Source: an uncultured Lachnospiraceae bacterium (lineage in GTDB: Bacteria; Bacillota_A; Clostridia; Lachnospirales; Lachnospiraceae). From it: a stretch of DNA of 10,744 nucleotides. The notes beneath the pieces are model-generated. The model was given only the letters and a program-made list of their open reading frames with translations, was not told where the DNA came from and made no database searches. The translations under genes were made by a program, and so were the position numbers. The stretch covers positions 1-10,744 of the forward strand of contig CADBNG010000315.1 of the NCBI GenBank assembly GCA_902795985.1, read 5' to 3'. Positions 5,901 through 10,744 of the stretch are shown one piece after another (position 1 is the first letter of the stretch; each line of letters begins with the position of its first letter).

Positions 5901-6749
5901 TTACTTCTCCAGCGTAATAACGCCCAGATTCTTTGCTTCATCCACCAGGATTTCCGCCTCATAGGCCTTGTATCCGGGCACTTCGGCCTTCAGGGTGTAT
6001 TTCAGTCCTTTTTTCAGATACAGGAACTGGAAATCGCCAAAGAAATCCGTTGTGGTCAGGTCGATCGTTCCGTCCTCACAGGTAAGGGAAACCGCCGCGC
6101 CTTCCACGCAGTCTTCGCTGTCAGCCAGCATGATCTCTCCCGCAATGAACGGTTTCGGCAGCTTGTAGTATTTCACTACATAATCCGCGCCCTCTTTCGG
6201 GAAAAGGTCTTCCAGCTCTTCACCGGGATGCTCCGCGATAAAGCGGCTGACATCACTGTCCGGATCGTTCAGATCACCCCAGTGCATGGCCTGGGTCGGG
6301 CAGTCGTCGCAGCAGCGGGGAATATCCCCTTCATCAAGGCGATGGGCATCCAGCGTATAGATCTGCGGGATATCCAGCTCTTCATTCCAGAAGATCGTTC
6401 CCTGGTCCTTGAAGGCATCGTACAGGGCTTTGCATCCCTTTGCCTTTTCCGGATCGATGATGCTGATGCCGTCCTCGCGGACATAGAAGGCATCTTCCGG
6501 TACGCCGGGAATCGGTTTCTGATTGCGGTCGTGGGGGAACATCACGGGGATGTAATCCATCTTGATTTTATCGCCCTGTCCCTGTTCCACTTCCTTCAGC
6601 CAGAGCCAGTTCGCGCCGTTGACCGGCTGACCGGCACTGTATCCCGGATAGTTGTTGCCATAGGTATATTCGTCTTTGACGGACAGGAGGCAGGATCCGC
6701 AGCCGTCACAGCGTGTAATATCAATGATCAGACACCATTTCTTTGCCAT
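5901..6749 (-). CDS. bthL: Transhydroxylase-like small (ferredoxin-type) subunit with only one recognisable [4Fe-4S] site and a C-terminal transthyretin/Cna-B-like domain
   Basis: 282 residues from the ATG at 6749. Compared from memory with BthL of Pelobacter acidigallici (274 residues, three [4Fe-4S] clusters), the order is the same: N-terminal CxxCxxC (Cys14, 17, 20), a REDGI..IDPEKAKG block (~91-104), WNEE (~121-124), AHRLDE (~135-140), PRCCDDC (144-150), then a beta-rich domain (~202-282) with TDFFGDFQF and a Cna-B/transthyretin-like pattern. Most cluster cysteines are replaced: the fourth of the first motif is Val24, the second motif reads VMFPHDRN, the CPYG Cys is absent (DAFKDQG) and KCTMCAH reads IYTLDAH. 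Cys14, 17, 20 and 150 remain, the set that builds one cluster in this fold. The frame is intact. GGAGG lies 9 bases upstream and the gene begins one base after the large-subunit stop, so translation is probably coupled. A GTG start at 6758 is possible but has no room for a ribosome site. Confidence 0.85.
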   Translation of the reverse strand: MAKKWCLIIDITRCDGCGSCLLSVKDEYTYGNNYPGYSAGQPVNGANWLWLKEVEQGQGDKIKMDYIPVMFPHDRNQKPIPGVPEDAFYVREDGISIIDPEKAKGCKALYDAFKDQGTIFWNEELDIPQIYTLDAHRLDEGDIPRCCDDCPTQAMHWGDLNDPDSDVSRFIAEHPGEELEDLFPKEGADYVVKYYKLPKPFIAGEIMLADSEDCVEGAAVSLTCEDGTIDLTTTDFFGDFQFLYLKKGLKYTLKAEVPGYKAYEAEILVDEAKNLGVITLEK

Positions 6750-6750
6750 A

Positions 6751-9279
6751 TCATTCACCCTCCCATACTCGGATCTCGCACAGGCAGGAGTTCGGGGTCA
6801 TGCCGGGAACGTTTCTGCCCATCAGGGTGGAGGCGGTCAGAAGGTTGACACAGCCTGCCCGGTCCACACTGCCCGGAACACCGGGTTCGAGCGGTTCGTA
6901 CCACGCGCCGCAGCCGTAGCTGTGAAGGACTCCGGCCGGAACACGCTCCGTAACGCTTGCCGCGCAGAGGACATTGCCTCTGTCGTTGTAAAGCTCAACA
7001 ATATCACCGTCCTTGATTCCTCTGGCTTCGGCATCCTTCGGATTAATCCGGCAGGGCCAGTACGGGAATCCGTTGATCATGACGCGGTGCATCGGAATGT
7101 CATTCAGCCAGGACTCATGCTTGTCATAATGCGTATGGAACGAGAAACGCGGATGCGGCATGATGATCTGCAGCGGATACTTGTTCCACATATCGCTCTT
7201 ATAGCCTTCCCAGGAAGGAATGAAGTGCGGCACGACCGGACGTTCCATATCGTGGGGCAGGTTCTTCCGAAGGGATTCGGACGCGAATTCAATCAGGCCG
7301 GAATCGGTGCCCAGATCGGCGGGACGGCCCCATTTTCTCGGCAGGTTGCCGGGATCGGGAGTATCCGCTTCTCTCTTTTCGTAGAACCAGCGCATGGACG
7401 GCGTCGGCTTGCGGTCGGGCGGGCACGGTACGATGTAATAGCCCTTCTTATTGAACTCTTCCCAGGTGATATCGCCGTCTTTGGCGATCTCGGAAGAATC
7501 GAAGAACAGTTTAGCCCAGTCGTCCTCGGTATTGCCTTCCGTATACTCTTCTTCTCTGCCGAGTTTGGCAGCGATCAGGCGCAGGATCTCATAGTCGCTC
7601 TTGGACTCGCCAAGCGGCTCGATGGCCTTCTGCTCCCGGACGATGACACGCCAGTTGTTGCCGATATGGGCCATGGTGGTATAGCCGCCGCAGGTTGCCC
7701 ATTCACCGATGTCGTTTCTTTCGAAGTTGGTGCAGGCCGGAAGAATAATATCCGCGAAATTCGTTTCGGAACTGTACCAGCAGTCCTGGTTGACTACGCA
7801 CTCCAGTTCCGGAGACTGGTACATTCTCACCCATTTGTTGGTATCCAGCATGGTCCCCATGAAGCTGCCGCCGTAACGGTAGAACATATGGACCTTCGCT
7901 TCCTGCGGATAAATGTTGCGGGTGAACTGCTGCTGGAGGCTGGCCCCGCAGAAGCCTTCGCCGCGGAAATCATCGTGACCGTCCAGAATGGCATCCGGAA
8001 GGGTCAGACGGAACAGACGCTGCTGCGTCGGGTTCTCGAAGCAGAGCTTTCTCTTCGCTACGTCCGAACGGCCCATCTGGCCGGCAGGCTCGGCATATCC
8101 CGGGAACCATTTATAGGAGGCCGGAGCGCCCATGGTCGTTCCCCAGATGGAAACGCCGGGTTTTCCAAGTCCCTGCATGGCCTGAAGAAGGACCATCATC
8201 CGGGCCCATTCCGTTCCGTACGCGGTACGGCAGGCGCTTCCCTGACCGCCGCGGCAGCCGGAGGACAGGCAGGTGCGGACCTTTGCCCATTCCCTTGCCA
8301 GAGCGCGGATCTTACGGGCCGGAATACCGGACTGGGCTTCCGCCCATTCGCAGGTCTTCGGGATCATATCGTCCGTTTCGCCGAGAATATAAGCCTTGAA
8401 TTCATCAAAGCCGATGGTGCGGTCTTTGACATATTCATGATCATAGGTATCTTCCGTGATCCAGGTATAGGCGATCGCCATGGCCATGGCCGTATCACCG
8501 CCCGGACGCGGCGCCAGCCAGGTGCCGTCCATCACGGCGTTGGTGTAGTTGTACAGCGGATCGATAAAGACGCATTTTACGCCCTTTTCCTTCAGCCATA
8601 CACGCCAGATGTGGGATTCCTGTCCGGAATAGGTTCCGCGGGTGGAGTCCGGGTCGTTGGACCAGAATACGATCATATCCGTATTCTGCAGCGCGTCCTC
8701 AAGAAGGTCGAACTGCTCGGGCATGCCGAGACGCCACTGGAAACCGTAGGTATGGGTTGCTCCCCAGTGCCAGCCTTCCCAGGAATCCGGGTTATCATAA
8801 ATCGGAGTATAATGAAGCATGTGCATGAAGCGGTGGAACGGCCCCATTTTGTAGCCGACCACGCCCCAGTTATGATGCGAAGAGGTCATACCGGTCAGAG
8901 ACGCCTCGCCGTATGTGGACTGAACTCTTTCAATCTCGCCGGCGATCAGTTCCACAGCCTCATCCCAGCTGATTCTTTCATAGCCGCTCTTTCCGCGGTT
9001 CTCGGGATGGCGCTCTCCCTTCGGATCCCAGTCGACTCTCTTCATGGGATACAGAATACGGTCTTCCGAATAAACCCGGTTCTTTTCGCCATGCACCGGT
9101 GGTGAAAGCCGGAACGCTTTGGGCGGCGTATAGGTTTTTCCGTCGTTGCCGACAATGTGCCAGGGTTCAGGGAAGTCTTCTTCCGGAATCTGCAGCGGAC
9201 GTACCCTTGTGATCTTTCCGTCCTCCACATACACCGAGACCGGTCCTCCTCCGGTCATGTTGGTAAACACTTTTTCCAT
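6751..9279 (-). CDS. athL: Pyrogallol-phloroglucinol transhydroxylase-like large subunit (Mo-bis-MGD, DMSO reductase superfamily)
   Basis: 842 residues, cytosolic, no Tat signal and no N-terminal [4Fe-4S] cysteine motif, as in the Pelobacter acidigallici enzyme (875 residues), which moves hydroxyl groups between phenols without net redox change. The match is continuous: GGPVSVYVEDGKITR (11-25), YERISWDEA (100-108), TSSHHNWG (132-139), DNPDSWEGWHWG (162-173), WRLGMPEQFDLLEDAL (182-197), PKTCEWAE..SGIP (307-320), FPGYAE (392-397), ADIILPACTNFERNDI (509-524), MPHPRFSFHTHYD (707-719). From memory of the crystal structure, the Mo ligand Ser175 and neighbours Asp174, His144 and Tyr404 correspond to Ser166, Asp165, His135 and Tyr395. 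The segment after Tyr395 is shorter, which explains much of the length difference. The start has AGAGGG six bases upstream and aligns with the known N-terminus. It leads a two-gene operon behind an extended -10 promoter. A related aromatic dehydroxylase activity remains possible. Confidence 0.9.
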   Translation of the reverse strand: MEKVFTNMTGGGPVSVYVEDGKITRVRPLQIPEEDFPEPWHIVGNDGKTYTPPKAFRLSPPVHGEKNRVYSEDRILYPMKRVDWDPKGERHPENRGKSGYERISWDEAVELIAGEIERVQSTYGEASLTGMTSSHHNWGVVGYKMGPFHRFMHMLHYTPIYDNPDSWEGWHWGATHTYGFQWRLGMPEQFDLLEDALQNTDMIVFWSNDPDSTRGTYSGQESHIWRVWLKEKGVKCVFIDPLYNYTNAVMDGTWLAPRPGGDTAMAMAIAYTWITEDTYDHEYVKDRTIGFDEFKAYILGETDDMIPKTCEWAEAQSGIPARKIRALAREWAKVRTCLSSGCRGGQGSACRTAYGTEWARMMVLLQAMQGLGKPGVSIWGTTMGAPASYKWFPGYAEPAGQMGRSDVAKRKLCFENPTQQRLFRLTLPDAILDGHDDFRGEGFCGASLQQQFTRNIYPQEAKVHMFYRYGGSFMGTMLDTNKWVRMYQSPELECVVNQDCWYSSETNFADIILPACTNFERNDIGEWATCGGYTTMAHIGNNWRVIVREQKAIEPLGESKSDYEILRLIAAKLGREEEYTEGNTEDDWAKLFFDSSEIAKDGDITWEEFNKKGYYIVPCPPDRKPTPSMRWFYEKREADTPDPGNLPRKWGRPADLGTDSGLIEFASESLRKNLPHDMERPVVPHFIPSWEGYKSDMWNKYPLQIIMPHPRFSFHTHYDKHESWLNDIPMHRVMINGFPYWPCRINPKDAEARGIKDGDIVELYNDRGNVLCAASVTERVPAGVLHSYGCGAWYEPLEPGVPGSVDRAGCVNLLTASTLMGRNVPGMTPNSCLCEIRVWEGE
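6759..6763 (-). promoter_or_regulatory. Ribosome binding site for the transhydroxylase small subunit, inside the large-subunit gene
   Basis: GGAGG on the - strand overlaps the last codons of the large-subunit gene and is 9 bases from the ATG at 6749. The stop and start are arranged TGA-T-ATG, typical of translational coupling of subunits made in equal amounts. Confidence 0.6.
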
Positions 9280-9329
9280 AAAATACCCTCTTTTAATATA
9301 GAAAAGTTATATGATGATTAACGAAATTA

Positions 9330-9358
9330 ATTATAACACAAGCAAAAAGATTGTGCCA
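9330..9358 (-). promoter_or_regulatory. Extended -10 promoter of the transhydroxylase operon
   Basis: On the - strand a perfect TATAAT (9335-9330) is preceded by TGT, an extended -10 element. Seventeen bases further up only TGGCAC is found (9358-9353), a poor -35 box, so an activator may be needed. The expected start near 9323 leaves a leader of about 44 bases. The -35 region overlaps the perfect 8-bp palindrome CCATATGG (9356-9363). Confidence 0.55.
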
Positions 9359-9393
9359 TATGGAATGACAAGTTTCATTTTTTTGGAGGATCC

Positions 9394-9421
9394 TACAAAT
9401 ATCACTGTAATTTTACAAATA
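9394..9421. repeat. Pair of TACAAATA direct repeats upstream of the transhydroxylase promoter
   Basis: TACAAATA occurs at 9394-9401 and 9414-9421, 20 bases apart start to start, close to two helical turns, about 36 bases upstream of the -35 region. A third copy lies at 2201-2208, upstream of the AspT-like promoter. This could be an activator site but the sequence is AT-rich, so chance is a fair alternative. The rest of 9280-9584 is AT-rich and holds no supported gene. Confidence 0.25.
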
Positions 9422-9584
9422 ACGGACGAAACAACTTTCCGGACGATTTCAAATTCTGTGCTGTCAGGACATTCAGAGGACGAAAATTACCCGTGTTACA
9501 AAAAACGGCAATTTAGCTTGTTCACTTCGTTCATAAGCGCAGCAGGGATTTTTTATAAAACCGCTATTGGATCTGTCTATTTGT

Positions 9585-9620
9585 GTTAAAATGGGGCCTC
9601 CTCAGTCGGAATGCCCCATC
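9585..9620 (-). terminator. Intrinsic terminator of the TRAP transporter operon
   Basis: On the - strand ATGGGGC (9619-9613) pairs with GCCCCAT (9597-9591) around a 15-base loop, followed by TTTAACAC. It lies about 35 bases after the dctQ stop codon and separates the TRAP genes from the transhydroxylase promoter. Confidence 0.65.
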
Positions 9621-9652
9621 CTTTCTGGCATTCAAGTTCACAAAAACCAGAA

Positions 9653-10174
9653 TCACGTATAATCTTTAAAGCATTCCATGGCCTCTTCCTTCTTTCGCAG
9701 GCCAAGGAAATAGCGAATTGCATCAATCAGAAGAACCACCGCAAAAACCGCCATGACAACCCCTTCGAAATAATGGAACGGCGCAACTTTAAACCGCAGC
9801 ACGTCGCTGGTCCAGTTCTTCTCCACCAGATAAGCTGCCTGTACAAAAGCCGCGTAAGAGCAGATGGCAACACCAATGGCGCAGATCAACTCCCAGATTC
9901 CCATCAGAAGAACATGCAGCCGCCAGGGCATAAGTCCAAGGAAGAGAGTCACACGAACCTGCTTTTTCTCCGCCTGTGTGTAAGCAAAAGAAGCAAACAC
10001 CAGAATCATCAGAATATACTGAACAATCTCATATGAGCCCTCAATAGGGGTGCGGAAGAATTTCCGGAGAATAACGTCCACGGTAATCAGCAGCATCATA
10101 ACGATGACACCGGCAAAGCTGATATAACTGATCCCGCCAGCAATTTTATTCACAAATGAACTGATTTTTTTCAT
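9653..10174 (-). CDS. dctQ: TRAP transporter small permease subunit (DctQ family)
   Basis: 173 residues with four predicted membrane segments (~14-34, 47-66, 87-112, 133-156), the usual DctQ topology. The family signature is TVDVILRKFFRTPIEGSYEIVQY, read as TVDVILRKFF (31-40) then the short IEGSYEIVQY stretch (44-53), followed by AYTQAEKKQVRV (64-75). DctQ pairs with the large permease DctM to make a sodium-driven importer of organic acids and similar solutes fed by a periplasmic or lipid-anchored binding protein. The start at 10174 is preferred over the ATG at 10201, which overlaps dctM, because AAGGGG stands 8 bases before it. It is the last gene of its operon. The binding protein gene (dctP) is not in the window and may lie upstream of dctM. 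Confidence 0.88.
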   Translation of the reverse strand: MKKISSFVNKIAGGISYISFAGVIVMMLLITVDVILRKFFRTPIEGSYEIVQYILMILVFASFAYTQAEKKQVRVTLFLGLMPWRLHVLLMGIWELICAIGVAICSYAAFVQAAYLVEKNWTSDVLRFKVAPFHYFEGVVMAVFAVVLLIDAIRYFLGLRKKEEAMECFKDYT

Positions 10175-10182
10175 CTTGATCA

Positions 10183-10188
10183 CCCCTT
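10183..10188 (-). promoter_or_regulatory. Ribosome binding site deciding the dctQ start
   Basis: AAGGGG on the - strand, 8 bases before the ATG at 10174. The alternative start at 10201 has no purine-rich site before it. Confidence 0.55.
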
Positions 10189-10190
10189 CC

Positions 10191-10744
10191 CTAGACACCA
10201 TACAGAACCGTCGGCAGCCAAGTGGCGATCTGCGGGAATATGGAGATCAGCGCAATCGTCAGGAGAAGCGCGAAAATAAACGGTACAGATCCCCGGAAAA
10301 TGGTACTCAATGGTATCTCCTTGGCCATACCTGCCATGATATAGCAATTGATGCCTACCGGCGGTGTGATAACGCCAAGATCCACAACCAGGATCAGAAT
10401 TACGCCGAACCAGATCGTATCAAATCCCAGCTGTGTCATGATCGGATAGAATATCGGGATCGTCAGCAGAATCATAGGCAGCGCATCCATGATGCAGCCC
10501 AGGACGAAATAAACCAGAACAATCAACAAAAGGATCACATATCTGGATACGTTCAGCCCGCCGACCCATTTTGCCATCGAAGCCGGAAGCTTGGAGAAGG
10601 TCAGGAAGCTGCCGAACACGGTAGCGCCGATCATCAGGATGAAGACCATACCGGTGGTGGATACGGTATCCTGAATGATGAATTTGAAGTTTTTCCAGCT
10701 GAAGTTCCGTTTGATGATCATCAGCAGGATCGAACAAAGAGCAC
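10191..10744 (-). CDS. dctM: TRAP transporter large permease subunit (DctM family), C-terminal part, cut by the window edge
   Basis: About 183 residues are visible, roughly the last two fifths of a ~425-residue DctM. The open frame continues to the right edge (ALCSILLMIIKRNF), so the Met at 10721 is internal. Family marks are GMVFILMIGATVFGSFLTFS, the helix pair around YFVLGCIMDALPMILLTIPI, and PPVGINCYIMAGMA (the conserved T-P-P-x-G loop of the second half), ending FPQIATWLPTVLYGV. DctM forms the transport channel in the cytoplasmic membrane. It is 16 bases upstream of dctQ and co-transcribed with it. The substrate cannot be read from this part; position beside a transhydroxylase operon makes an aromatic or organic acid plausible. 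Confidence 0.88.
   Translation of the reverse strand, partial: ALCSILLMIIKRNFSWKNFKFIIQDTVSTTGMVFILMIGATVFGSFLTFSKLPASMAKWVGGLNVSRYVILLLIVLVYFVLGCIMDALPMILLTIPIFYPIMTQLGFDTIWFGVILILVVDLGVITPPVGINCYIMAGMAKEIPLSTIFRGSVPFIFALLLTIALISIFPQIATWLPTVLYGV

Noticed and set aside
5901..6749. Loss of small-subunit cysteines explained by a frameshift
   Set aside because: Homology blocks on both sides of every missing motif stay in the same frame, and the protein runs to its normal C-terminal domain.
5886..6848. 320-codon open frame on the + strand opposite the transhydroxylase small subunit
   Set aside because: Antisense shadow of a supported gene; composition and lack of motifs argue against coding.
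6676..9105. Very long open frame (809 codons) on the + strand opposite the transhydroxylase large subunit
   Set aside because: Its translation shows no family motifs and the opposite strand encodes a protein with continuous, convincing homology. The openness is a by-product of GC-biased third codon positions.
9342..9359. Sigma-54-like promoter (TGGCAC followed by TTGC) upstream of the transhydroxylase operon
   Set aside because: The distance from GG to GC is 14 bases instead of the strict 12, and a perfect extended -10 sigma-70 box lies directly downstream.
9311..9589. 92-codon open frame on the + strand in the spacer between dctQ and the transhydroxylase genes
   Set aside because: It has no strong ribosome site and no recognisable motif, and overlaps the promoter, the repeats and a terminator stem region of the opposite strand.

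Overview
The window looks like a chromosomal piece of a strictly anaerobic, moderately GC-rich Clostridia-type Firmicute. The reasons are AGGAGG-type ribosome sites, intrinsic terminators with T-runs, a glutamate-mutase-type B12 protein with its GlmL partner, an oxygen-sensitive molybdenum transhydroxylase and a TRAP carrier. No rRNA, tRNA, CRISPR array or transposase gene is visible. The genus cannot be read from the sequence.

Layout. On the + strand, 2-478 is the 3' end of an ABC-type solute-binding protein gene, closed by a hairpin terminator. Everything else is on the - strand, so in transcription order it reads from right to left: the 3' part of a TRAP large permease (dctM) and its small permease (dctQ), then a terminator; an AT-rich promoter region; the large and small subunits of a pyrogallol-phloroglucinol transhydroxylase-like molybdoenzyme, then a terminator; a second unit holding a GlmS-like B12-binding protein, a GlmL-like ASKHA protein and a fumarate-reductase-like flavoprotein, ending in a REP-like repeat that carries its own terminator; and a single-gene unit for an AspT/YidE-type transporter with a good promoter, a LacI-type operator candidate and two tandem terminators that converge on the solute-binding gene.

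How the genes may work together. The transhydroxylase large subunit keeps the residues I associate with the Mo site and substrate pocket of the Pelobacter acidigallici enzyme (a His pair, Asp-Ser at Mo, and Tyr), so a polyhydroxylated aromatic substrate is likely. The TRAP carrier next to it could import the substrate or a related organic acid. The next operon joins an AdoCbl-binding subunit, its probable ATP-dependent partner and a flavin ene-reductase, but no catalytic mutase subunit (GlmE) is in the window. This could be a carbon-skeleton rearrangement and reduction branch for small dicarboxylic acids, perhaps with the AspT-like carrier moving acids across the membrane. That link is inference from gene order only.

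The strongest oddity is the transhydroxylase small subunit. Against the recalled Pelobacter sequence it has lost most iron-sulfur cysteines but keeps just the set needed for one [4Fe-4S] cluster, with the reading frame and flanking homology intact. The orphan GlmS-GlmL pair beside a flavoprotein is the second most interesting feature.
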